Shown here: one piece after another, positions 1-5,465 of the stretch
Numbering within the stretch: the first letter of the stretch is position 1
Layout of the letters: the number at the start of each line of letters is the position of its first letter
Assembly (NCBI GenBank): GCA_002686445.1
Contig: NZCO01000023.1
Location: 1 to 6,503, forward strand
From: a bacterium
Lineage (GTDB): Bacteria; Patescibacteriota; Andersenbacteria; UBA10190
DNA: 6,503 nucleotides
Direction of reading: 5' to 3'
The notes under the pieces: model-generated
Told to the model about the DNA's origin: nothing
The model's input: only the letters and a program-made list of their open reading frames with translations
The model's database searches: none
Position numbers and translations under genes: made by a program

Positions 1-318
1 AACCACTAGGATTGCGCCGTCCATCTGGGCTGCGCCGGTAATCATGTTTTTGATGTAATCGGCGTGTCCTGGACAGTCTACGTGAGCGTAGTGTCGGTTC
101 TCAGATTCATACTCACAATGAGTAGTTGAAATAGTGATACCACGCTCTTTTTCCTCCGGCGCGTTATCGATCTCTTCAACTGAGAGTTCTTTATTAGCTC
201 CTCCCGCCATTGCCATCACGTGCAAAATTGCCGCCGTGGTGGTGGTCTTCCCGTGATCAACGTGTCCAATTGTTCCAACGTTGACGTGCGGCTTATTTCT
301 TTCAAACTTGTCGGCCAT
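1..318 (-). CDS. tuf: Elongation factor Tu, N-terminal 106 residues (cut by window edge)
   Basis: EF-Tu is the GTPase that carries aminoacyl-tRNA to the ribosomal A site in the cytoplasm. Translating the minus strand from the ATG at 318-316 gives 106 codons of the G domain without interruption. The P-loop GHVDHGKT is at residues 18-25, the switch I motif RGITI at 59-63, and the G3 motif DCPGH at 81-85, followed by the conserved ADYIKNMITGAAQMDGA stretch. The NKxD motif and domains II and III lie beyond the left edge. The start is fixed by the usual EF-Tu N-terminus (MADKFERNKPHVNVGTIGH). No Shine-Dalgarno site is seen close to the ATG; the only GGAGG-like stretch (348-353) is about 29 nt away. 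The gene has its own promoter and sits behind a terminator, so it is transcribed separately from fusA. Identity is certain; tuf versus a second tuf copy cannot be told here. Confidence 0.98.
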   Translation of the reverse strand, partial: MADKFERNKPHVNVGTIGHVDHGKTTTTAAILHVMAMAGGANKELSVEEIDNAPEEKERGITISTTHCEYESENRHYAHVDCPGHADYIKNMITGAAQMDGAILVV

Positions 319-405
319 ATGTCTTTAGTTACGGATAATTAGAAAATCCCTCCGACGTTTATAGACCAACCACTACCAATAAGCGGCCGTCGAGGTTTGT
401 CAAAA

Positions 406-434
406 TTTATACCAAATTGGGGTATTAAAGTCAA
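406..434 (-). promoter_or_regulatory. Sigma70-type promoter for tuf
   Basis: On the minus strand TTGACT (429-434) is followed by a 17-bp spacer and TATAAA (406-411), close to the sigma70 consensus. The first two T of the -35 box are the last two U of the preceding terminator. The predicted start near 399 gives a leader of about 80 nt. A second TTGACA lies at 398-403 but lacks a good -10 partner, and another TATAAA at 358-363 lacks a -35. Confidence 0.75.
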
Positions 435-464
435 AAAAACGGCTGACCACTTGGGATCAGCCGT
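433..464 (-). terminator. Rho-independent terminator after the 308-aa gene
   Basis: Minus-strand arms ACGGCTGA (464-457) and TCAGCCGT (446-439) form a perfect 8-bp stem around a 10-nt loop, followed by six further T (438-433). It begins 21 bp past the stop of the secreted-protein gene. There is no T-tract on the plus-strand side, so it acts in one direction only. Confidence 0.9.
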
Positions 465-485
465 GAACGAAATTGGACCATCGAA

Positions 486-1412
486 CTACTTACCCGTCAA
501 CGTCACGTGCAGGAACGTTTTCACGGCGGAATTGCTTACCTTCGTTCGACCCACCTGATGCGTTTGCTGCAAATGCAGCGGCCAACCCTCGTTGCCAACC
601 TGCAACCATGTATTGGTCGGTTCCTGTGACGGAGCCCGTATCAGATAAGTGAAGTGACCCGGTCGCTCGCCAGTCAAATCAGTGCGGACATGTAAGCCGT
701 GTTTAACGAAGAGCTGGTTGTTTGGCGCCGTCTTATTCCGACAATCAAACAGGTTCCAGCCGAACGCACCACCGCTTAACACCGGATCAACCAGTCGGTC
801 TACAGCGATTACTGCAGCGAGCGATTGCTCATCAAGGCGGCCACTAACAGCAACGCTCGAGTCGAACGTTGATACCGTGTCCGGCACGCGCTTCGCGTCT
901 TCGCCCTGTCCCCATTCCACTCCGTGTAGGGCAAACTCACTAAGGTTCACTTCCACAGTCAGCTGGCCGTTTCGAAGCTTCAGCATTCTGGTTGGCCGCT
1001 CGAATCGACTCACCTTGCAGTTTGCCGTTACCGTCAGCGTCTTTGGAACCTTTGAATCTTTGCCGATGTCGCAGTGGATCGTTACCGAATGCAGTCCATC
1101 CACTGACTTCCACGCCCCTTCAAGCCGCGTCACGTCATCCGGTATTTCCGTGAATTCGTCAGTGTTTGGCATAAGCAACTCAGCCTTCTGCATCGCCGCT
1201 AAGCACTCATTCAGACTCTCCAGACGAGCCTCCCGCAGGTCGGCGAAATTGTACTTCCGCATCACTCGCAAATAGGCGTGCTCGTTCAGGTGCGTGACCG
1301 TTAGGTCAACGTTCCAGCTCTCATCGAGAAACAGGTCCTCGGCCCGTGCGCTTTGCAGTCCGCTAAATAACACTGCCAACACCAGACACCACTTCCATAC
1401 ATGTTTCGCCAT
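486..1412 (-). CDS. Secreted protein of unknown function (308 aa)
   Basis: I do not recognise the family. The protein starts with a classic Sec signal peptide: positively charged MAKHVWK, a hydrophobic core (WCLVLAVLFSGL), then QSARA before EDLF, giving a probable signal peptidase I site after about residue 24. There is no lipobox cysteine at the cleavage site. The mature part of about 284 residues has no further membrane segment and no repeats. It holds four cysteines (in NECLAA, IHCDIG, ANCKVS and FDCRNK) that could pair as disulfides outside the membrane. Alternating hydrophobic stretches (HSVTIHCDI, TLTVTANCKV, QLTVEVNLSEF) suggest a beta-rich fold. The ATG at 1412 is chosen because GGAG at 1423-1420 sits 7 nt upstream and the signal peptide begins there; a TTG 27 nt further upstream would add nine residues before it. 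The gene has its own promoter and terminator, so it is monocistronic. Export is well supported; function is not. Confidence 0.85.
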   Translation of the reverse strand: MAKHVWKWCLVLAVLFSGLQSARAEDLFLDESWNVDLTVTHLNEHAYLRVMRKYNFADLREARLESLNECLAAMQKAELLMPNTDEFTEIPDDVTRLEGAWKSVDGLHSVTIHCDIGKDSKVPKTLTVTANCKVSRFERPTRMLKLRNGQLTVEVNLSEFALHGVEWGQGEDAKRVPDTVSTFDSSVAVSGRLDEQSLAAVIAVDRLVDPVLSGGAFGWNLFDCRNKTAPNNQLFVKHGLHVRTDLTGERPGHFTYLIRAPSQEPTNTWLQVGNEGWPLHLQQTHQVGRTKVSNSAVKTFLHVTLTGK

Positions 1413-1419
1413 TTCCTTG

Positions 1420-1423
1420 CTCC
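1420..1423 (-). promoter_or_regulatory. Shine-Dalgarno site of the 308-aa secreted protein
   Basis: GGAG lies 7 nt before the ATG at 1412 and decides between that ATG and the in-frame TTG at 1439. It is notable because most translation genes in this window lack such a site. Confidence 0.7.
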
Positions 1424-1466
1424 AATATGTAATTCCCAAGTGAACAAACGTAAACTGCCTGTTACA

Positions 1467-1495
1467 GTTCTACGCTTTTATGACCTTCGTGTCAA
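1467..1495 (-). promoter_or_regulatory. Sigma70-type promoter for the 308-aa secreted protein
   Basis: A perfect TTGACA (1490-1495), a 17-bp spacer and TAGAAC (1467-1472, 4 of 6 matches) on the minus strand. The -35 starts 5 bp after the T-tract of the preceding terminator. The predicted start near 1460 gives a leader of roughly 48 nt that includes the Shine-Dalgarno site. Confidence 0.65.
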
Positions 1496-1500
1496 GTATT

Positions 1501-1523
1501 AAAAAAGAGCCTTAGGTGGCTCT
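1501..1523 (-). terminator. Rho-independent terminator overlapping the stop of the 79-aa gene
   Basis: Minus-strand AGAGCC (1523-1518), loop ACCTAA and GGCTCT (1511-1506) form a 6-bp stem followed by five T (1505-1501). The 5' arm begins inside the TAG stop codon (1524-1522), so the terminating ribosome would cover the hairpin. The stem is short but GC-rich and the T-tract is uninterrupted. Confidence 0.75.
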
Positions 1524-1761
1524 AGGAAATGGCGCTCGTGATGGAGTCGCGCAGTAGTTGCAGGACATCCACGCCGAAATGCGTATCGATCTGCATAAGC
1601 GCTACCATCAGTACCAGATAGAATATGCCAGCTCGCATGGCTACTTTCATCGCCAAGGCATGTCGCTGTTGCCTATCTAACTTTGGCTTTCGGCTGACGG
1701 CCTGCTCTGGAGCGGCATCCACATGTAGAATCAGAATCACCCGACGTTCGTGTTGTAGCAT
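1522..1761 (-). CDS. Small probable single-pass membrane protein (79 aa), unknown function
   Basis: I do not recognise the family. The first 40 residues are charged (HERR near the start, then SRKPKLDRQQR). One hydrophobic segment follows at about residues 44-58 (AGIFYLVLMVALMQI), which is short for a membrane span. The C-terminal part (VDVLQLLRDSITSAIS) looks like an amphipathic helix. Basic residues before the segment (K39, R43) predict the N-terminus in the cytoplasm. Support that this is a real gene comes from its signals: GGAG at 1773-1770 lies 8 nt before the ATG, and an intrinsic terminator starts at its stop. It lies 105 bp after the 128-aa gene with no convincing promoter between, so the two may share a transcript. 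A holin-like, toxin-like or regulatory peptide role would be guesswork. Confidence 0.65.
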   Translation of the reverse strand: MLQHERRVILILHVDAAPEQAVSRKPKLDRQQRHALAMKVAMRAGIFYLVLMVALMQIDTHFGVDVLQLLRDSITSAIS

Positions 1762-1769
1762 CGCTCACT

Positions 1770-1775
1770 CTCCTA
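1770..1775 (-). promoter_or_regulatory. Shine-Dalgarno site of the 79-aa protein
   Basis: TAGGAG on the minus strand, with GGAG ending 8 nt before the ATG at 1761. This is the strongest ribosome binding site in the window and a main argument that the short reading frame is translated. Confidence 0.7.
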
Positions 1776-1805
1776 CCTCAAGGTCGGTGCAATAAGCCTC
1801 GTGAC

Positions 1806-1834
1806 AAAAAAGAACCTGCTTTTAAGCATAACAG
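1806..1834 (-). terminator. Weak candidate terminator between the 128-aa and 79-aa genes
   Basis: Minus-strand CTGTT (1834-1830) can pair with AGCAG (1820-1816), a 5-bp stem with one G-U pair. GGTTC or similar spacing and six T (1811-1806) follow. A competing 4-bp stem (TGCT/AGCA) uses the same bases. The stem is much weaker than the other terminators here, so read-through into the 79-aa gene is plausible. Confidence 0.3.
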
Positions 1835-1866
1835 CCTGGTCAGATTTTCGCAGCTGCGCTAACCGA

Positions 1867-2253
1867 TCAGTCCTGGAGCTCCGGCGGGAGGTCTCCGCGT
1901 AACGGTTCAAAGCTAACTTTCTTGCCTGGCACTGATGCTGACCCACTGTCGATTGCTAAGTCATCGAACCCGCCCACGATGGGTTCTGCCGAAACAGTGG
2001 GCTCTGGCATAGCCGGATCTGCAACGGGATCAAACTCCTCAAATCCATGATCAGCTAAATCGATGGGCGCGGCCGGTACCTCCGGCTCAGCCGGTGGGAG
2101 CACAAGCTGTTTTTCAGCGGCGGCCGCCTGCAGTTGAGCAAAGTCCTCTTTGCGCACTACGACGTATTCACCGTGAACGGTCGCAAACGTGAAGTAACCT
2201 TTCAGGTCTTTTAATACGAGGGTAATTGCCTCAAGTGGTAGTTTCGCAAGCAT
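1867..2253 (-). CDS. Unknown 128-aa protein with small ordered head and acidic Pro/Ala-rich tail
   Basis: I do not recognise the family. Residues 1-50 look folded: a hydrophobic helix-like stretch (LEAITLVLKDL), then FTFATVHGEYVVVRKEDFAQLQ, which reads as beta-strands and a helix. The GEYVVVRKEDFAQL part faintly recalls the strand-helix region of Phd/YefM-type antitoxins, but the match is too short to name it. From about residue 51 to the end the protein is rich in Pro, Ala, Asp and Glu (PPAEPEVPAAP, EEFDPVADPAMPEP) and probably disordered, with a strongly acidic net charge. There is no signal peptide, membrane segment or cysteine. The ATG lies only 16 nt after the fusA terminator T-tract, has no Shine-Dalgarno site, and follows a predicted leaderless promoter. 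The gene ends with TGA, the only TGA stop seen here. It could be a cytoplasmic adaptor or a regulator; neither is shown. Confidence 0.75.
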   Translation of the reverse strand: MLAKLPLEAITLVLKDLKGYFTFATVHGEYVVVRKEDFAQLQAAAAEKQLVLPPAEPEVPAAPIDLADHGFEEFDPVADPAMPEPTVSAEPIVGGFDDLAIDSGSASVPGKKVSFEPLRGDLPPELQD

Positions 2254-2259
2254 CGTCTA

Positions 2260-2288
2260 AATCTATCTAAAAAAACACCACTGCTCAA
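2260..2288 (-). promoter_or_regulatory. Predicted leaderless promoter of the 128-aa gene, inside the fusA terminator
   Basis: On the minus strand TTGAGC (2288-2283), a 17-bp spacer and TAGATT (2265-2260) precede the ATG at 2253 by 6 nt. Transcription would start at or next to the A of the ATG. The -35 occupies the loop and one stem base of the fusA terminator, and the terminator T-tract lies in the spacer. Each box matches the consensus at 4 of 6 positions. Confidence 0.5.
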
Positions 2289-2295
2289 GTGATGT
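2269..2295 (-). terminator. Rho-independent terminator of the rpsL-rpsG-fusA operon
   Basis: Minus-strand ACATCACT (2295-2288) pairs with AGTGGTGT (2282-2275) as an 8-bp stem with one G-U pair around the loop TGAGC, followed by six T (2274-2269). It starts 25 bp after the fusA stop and separates fusA from the downstream genes. Confidence 0.9.
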
Positions 2296-2320
2296 TCTTA
2301 CCAGGTGCTCTACGCAGACT

Positions 2321-4435
2321 TTACTCTTCTTCGTCTTTCTTCGGGTCGGTTGTGTTGGCGCCAATGATCTCAGTCTGGATATTTTTCGGTACCTCATCGT
2401 ATTCACGGAATTCCATCGTGTACACAGCTCGACCTGAGCTGAGTGTTCGTAAGCTCGTCGCGTACCCAAACATCTCACCAAGTGGCACCTTGCCAGAAAT
2501 GACCTTCATGTTGGCCCGGTCTTCGATGTTGTCGACTTGTCCACGGCGGGAGTTAAGATCACCCACGACGTCTCCCATGTAGTCATCAGGCGTGGATACC
2601 TCAACGGTCATGATCGGCTCAAGCAGTACTGGGTCGGCTACTTTGACCGCAGCCTTGAACGCCATAGCTCCAGCAATTTTAAAGGCGATTTCAGAGGAAT
2701 CAACATCATGGAAGCTACCGTCATAGGCCGTAGCCACGATATCAACCACCGGATAGCCGGCGAGCACACCATTGGTGGCTGCTTCTTCTACACCCTTACC
2801 AATCGGTCCAATGTATTCTTGCGGAATGACTCCACCCTTGATGGTGTCTTCGTAGGTAACAGCCCCGTCTTGCTTCACAGGCTCTACTCGCAGCCAGACG
2901 TGACCATACTGTCCGCGGCCACCGCTCTGCTTAATATATTTACCCTCAGCTTCAGCAGTTTTGCGGATGGTCTCCTTGTACGCTACCTGCGGCTTACCAA
3001 CATTCACTTCCACCCCGAACTCGCGCTTCATCCGTTCGGTTAAGACCTCAAGATGCAGTTCCCCCATGCCCTGCATGATCGTTTGCAGTGTTTCTTCATC
3101 AGTTTTCACACGGAAGGTAGGATCTTCACCCTGCAACGCCTTTAGGGCAACGCCCATCTTCTCCTGATCAACCTTGGTCTTTGGCTCAACAGCAATCGAG
3201 ATAACAGGCTCCTGACCAATGATGCGCTCAAGCAAAATGGGATTCTCTGGATCACACAAGGTGTCGCCCGTCGTAGTGTGCTTCATGCCCACCAATGCCC
3301 CAATACCGCCGGCGCCAATTTCTTCAACTTCCTCGCGATCATTTGAGTGCATGCGCAGAATGCGACCGATTCGTTCCTTCTTACCTTCGGAGCTATTCAA
3401 CACATATGAGCCAGCTGTTATTTTCCCTGAGTACACGCGGAAGAAGGTGATCTGTCCGACAAACGGGTCAGTCGCCACTTTGAACGCCAGGGCTGAGAAG
3501 GGTTCGTCTTCCGTAGCAGCACGTTCTAGTTTCTCTTCGTCATCGTCAGGATTTGTTCCCTCAACGGGGGGGAGTTCATCCGGACTTGGTAGATAGGCAA
3601 CGACCGCGTCGAGCACGCGCTGCACTCCCTTATTTTTTAAGGCGGTGCCACAGAAAATTGGGATGATTTCGTTACCGATAACTCCTTTACGCAAGGCGGT
3701 GTTTAGCTCATCAACGGTCATGTCCGTACCATCAAGGAACTTCTCGGTCAGCGCGTCATCCAGACCAGCGATTTTCTCCACCATTTCCTCGCGGGCGGCT
3801 TTAACCTCGTCAGCCATGTCGGCCGGTACGTCTTGTTCCTCAACTATTTCGCCCATATCACCCTTATACACCAGCATCTTTTCCGAGACTAAGTCGATAA
3901 TGCCAGACATGTTGTCTTCGGTGCCGACGGGCAAGGTCATGATTACCGTCTTCTCAGTTAGTCGTTCATGAATAGAGGCAACCGCCTTCATGAAGTCAGC
4001 ACCAGTACGGTCCAGCTTATTGATAAAACACATGCGCGGCACCTGATATTTGTCAGCTTGGCGCCAAACCGTCTCACTCTGCGGCTCCACACCAGCTACA
4101 CCATCAAATACAACTACAGCTCCATCAAGGACGCGCAGGCTGCGCTCCACTTCAATCGTAAAATCAACGTGCCCGGGCGTATCGATCAGGTTCAATCGGT
4201 GGTCAGCCCAATACGCAGTCGTGGCTGCTGACGTAATCGTAATGCCACGTTCGCGCTCTTGGTCCATCCAGTCCATAACTGCTTCACCTTCATGCACTTC
4301 ACCAATTTTATGCGTCAGGCCGGTATAAAAAAGAATGCGCTCAGACACGGTCGTTTTACCCGCATCGATGTGAGCAATAATACCGAAATTGCGTACCCTA
4401 TCCATTGGTACTTCAGGGAATTTTTCGTCGGCCAT
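2321..4435 (-). CDS. fusA: Elongation factor G (704 aa)
   Basis: EF-G is the cytoplasmic GTPase that drives tRNA-mRNA translocation and, with ribosome recycling factor, splits ribosomes after termination. The full five-domain protein is present. The G domain has the P-loop AHIDAGKT (21-28), switch I RGITITSAATT (63-73), DTPGH (85-89) and NKLD (139-142). Domain II includes DEPFSALAFKVATDPFVGQITFFRVYSG. Domain III has GMGELHLEVL. Domain IV has KQSGGRGQYGHV and the HDVDSSE tip segment. Domain V has PVLLEPIMTVEV and EMFGYATSLRTLSSGRA. Length matches the E. coli protein. The C-terminus ends in a charged acidic tail (DPKKDEEE) not seen in E. coli EF-G. The start at 4435 matches the family N-terminus. 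Upstream there is only a weak GAG, 41 bp after rpsG, so translation probably depends on coupling or a non-Shine-Dalgarno mechanism. It is the last gene of the operon. Confidence 0.99.
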   Translation of the reverse strand: MADEKFPEVPMDRVRNFGIIAHIDAGKTTVSERILFYTGLTHKIGEVHEGEAVMDWMDQERERGITITSAATTAYWADHRLNLIDTPGHVDFTIEVERSLRVLDGAVVVFDGVAGVEPQSETVWRQADKYQVPRMCFINKLDRTGADFMKAVASIHERLTEKTVIMTLPVGTEDNMSGIIDLVSEKMLVYKGDMGEIVEEQDVPADMADEVKAAREEMVEKIAGLDDALTEKFLDGTDMTVDELNTALRKGVIGNEIIPIFCGTALKNKGVQRVLDAVVAYLPSPDELPPVEGTNPDDDEEKLERAATEDEPFSALAFKVATDPFVGQITFFRVYSGKITAGSYVLNSSEGKKERIGRILRMHSNDREEVEEIGAGGIGALVGMKHTTTGDTLCDPENPILLERIIGQEPVISIAVEPKTKVDQEKMGVALKALQGEDPTFRVKTDEETLQTIMQGMGELHLEVLTERMKREFGVEVNVGKPQVAYKETIRKTAEAEGKYIKQSGGRGQYGHVWLRVEPVKQDGAVTYEDTIKGGVIPQEYIGPIGKGVEEAATNGVLAGYPVVDIVATAYDGSFHDVDSSEIAFKIAGAMAFKAAVKVADPVLLEPIMTVEVSTPDDYMGDVVGDLNSRRGQVDNIEDRANMKVISGKVPLGEMFGYATSLRTLSSGRAVYTMEFREYDEVPKNIQTEIIGANTTDPKKDEEE

Positions 4436-4476
4436 ACTAGTTACTCGGATTTGAGATTAAAAAAATTGTTGCCCGT

Positions 4477-4950
4477 TTAGGCGAAGTGGGAGAAAGCGCG
4501 GTTCGCTTCTGCCATACGATGGACATCGGCTCGTTTCTTCATCGCGCCACCTTCTTTATTGGCAGCGTCCATGATTTCAGACGCCAATTTTTCTGGCATT
4601 GTATGGCCACTGCGACTACGTGCGGCATCGCGGAGCCAGCGCATCGCCAGTGTTTCTTTTCGGTCACCACGTACTTCAATAGCAATCTGATAATTCGAGC
4701 CACCAACGCGCCGTCCTTTCACTTCCAGCGCCGGGGACACATTGCGCATGGCAGTATCGAATACAACCAATGGGTCATTCTTCGTTTCCTCAGAAATACG
4801 TTCCATCGCTCCGTACACAATAGCTTGGGCCACACTCTTTTTGCCGTCCCGCATCATGAAGTTGATAAACTTCGACAGCTGTAAATTCCCGAACTTAGGA
4901 TCCGGCCTCAAAAATTTCTTATTCTTATATACTCGTTTACGTCGTGGCAT
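4477..4950 (-). CDS. rpsG: Ribosomal protein S7 (157 aa)
   Basis: S7 is a primary 16S rRNA binding protein that nucleates assembly of the 30S head and lines the E site. The sequence shows the standard N-terminus MPRRKRVYKNKKFLRPDPKFG, the KFINFMMRDGKKSVAQAIVYGA helix region, the beta-hairpin segment VSPALEVKGRRVGGSNYQIAIEVR, and the C-terminal HRMAEANRAFSHF. Length is normal for short-form S7. The ATG at 4950 is chosen because it gives this N-terminus; the in-frame ATG at 5082 would add 44 residues read out of frame through rpsL. The start lies 4 bp past the rpsL stop and lacks a Shine-Dalgarno site, which points to translational coupling with rpsL. In E. coli S7 represses its own operon at the rpsL-rpsG junction; the 4-bp spacing here leaves no room for the long E. 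coli-type intercistronic element. Confidence 0.98.
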   Translation of the reverse strand: MPRRKRVYKNKKFLRPDPKFGNLQLSKFINFMMRDGKKSVAQAIVYGAMERISEETKNDPLVVFDTAMRNVSPALEVKGRRVGGSNYQIAIEVRGDRKETLAMRWLRDAARSRSGHTMPEKLASEIMDAANKEGGAMKKRADVHRMAEANRAFSHFA

Positions 4951-4954
4951 AGTC

Positions 4955-5374
4955 TTAGTCTTTTGGTTTCTTAGTACCGTAGCGAGACCGAGCGTTCCGG
5001 CGTCCTTCAACACCACCCGTATCAAGCACGCCGCGGACAACAATATATCGCACACCAACCAGGTCCTTACGACGACCACCACGCACTAATACAATTGAAT
5101 GCTCTTGGAGGGTGTGTCCTTCACCAGGGATGTAGGCAGTAACTTCATGACCATTGGTCAGACGAACACGGGCAACTTTACGCAGGGCTGAGTTCGGTTT
5201 ACTTGGTGTGAGCGTCTTAACTTGTAGGCATACGCCGCGTTTAAACGGAGAACCCTTCTTGAACTTAACCGGTCGATTCTTCAAAACATTAAAACTCCCC
5301 TGCAGTGCAGGTGTTCGTGATTTCTTGGTTTTGCGGCGGCGAGCGCCACGAACTAACTGGTTTGTTGTCGGCAT
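4955..5374 (-). CDS. rpsL: Ribosomal protein S12 (139 aa) with altered streptomycin-site residues
   Basis: S12 sits at the 30S decoding centre and controls tRNA selection accuracy. Conserved segments are the N-terminus MPTTNQLVRGARR, KPNSALRKVARVRLTNG (59-75), EVTAYIPGEGHTLQEHS (77-93), RGGRRKDLVGVRY (98-110) and the end RSRYGTKKPK. The loop at 25-45 is about 14 residues longer than in E. coli, as in Bacillus-type S12. Two highly conserved positions differ. The Lys equivalent to position 43 of E. coli or M. tuberculosis (PKKPNS) is Ser58 here (PSKPNS), and the Pro of KDLPGVRY is Val106. Lys103 (equivalent to K88) and Asp104 (the residue methylthiolated by RimO in E. coli) are kept. It is the first gene of the operon, with a promoter about 70 bp upstream and no Shine-Dalgarno site before the ATG. 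Confidence 0.98.
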   Translation of the reverse strand: MPTTNQLVRGARRRKTKKSRTPALQGSFNVLKNRPVKFKKGSPFKRGVCLQVKTLTPSKPNSALRKVARVRLTNGHEVTAYIPGEGHTLQEHSIVLVRGGRRKDLVGVRYIVVRGVLDTGGVEGRRNARSRYGTKKPKD

Positions 5375-5393
5375 TTGAGTGAAATCTTTAAAC

Positions 5394-5410
5394 GCACCGA
5401 CTGGCGGTGC
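5394..5410 (-). promoter_or_regulatory. Hairpin in the rpsL leader
   Basis: GCACCG and CGGTGC form a perfect 6-bp stem around the loop CCAGT, within the predicted 38-nt leader and 19 nt before the rpsL ATG. Only three T follow, so it is not a normal terminator. It could affect mRNA stability, ribosome access or protein binding; this is inference. Confidence 0.45.
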
Positions 5411-5419
5411 AATGGAGCT

Positions 5420-5448
5420 AGGATAGAATAGTTACCCCCGAAAGTCAA
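5420..5448 (-). promoter_or_regulatory. Sigma70-type promoter of the rpsL-rpsG-fusA operon
   Basis: TTGACT (5443-5448), a 17-bp spacer and TATCCT (5420-5425) on the minus strand. The -35 begins 18 bp after the stop codon of the protease gene. The predicted start is near 5413. No strong terminator lies between the protease gene and this promoter, so some read-through from upstream is possible. Confidence 0.7.
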
Positions 5449-5465
5449 AATCCAGGCAGGATACC

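Noticed and set aside
682..1275. 197-codon open frame on the plus strand, antisense to the secreted-protein gene
   Set aside because: Ser/Arg/Thr-rich composition typical of an antisense shadow, no ribosome site or promoter, while the minus-strand frame has a signal peptide, promoter, Shine-Dalgarno site and terminator.
1849..1858. Palindrome CGCAGCTGCG between the 128-aa and 79-aa genes
   Set aside because: A single 10-bp palindrome with no partner, T-tract or promoter overlap; may be chance.
1776..1866. Promoter for the 79-aa gene
   Set aside because: TTGTCA (near 1802-1807) is a fair -35 but no -10 box occurs at 15-19 bp; TATGCT lacks a -35.
2537..3043. 168-codon open frame on the plus strand inside fusA
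   Set aside because: It lies fully opposite conserved EF-G domains IV and V; other plus-strand frames in fusA, rpsG and rpsL are rejected for the same reason.
4951..5082. Longer start for rpsG
   Set aside because: It would add 44 residues overlapping rpsL with no S7 similarity; the ATG at 4950 gives the family N-terminus.
5449..5465. Possible terminator after the M50 protease gene
   Set aside because: ATCC/GGAT makes only a 4-bp stem followed by four T, one of which is stem; too weak to call.
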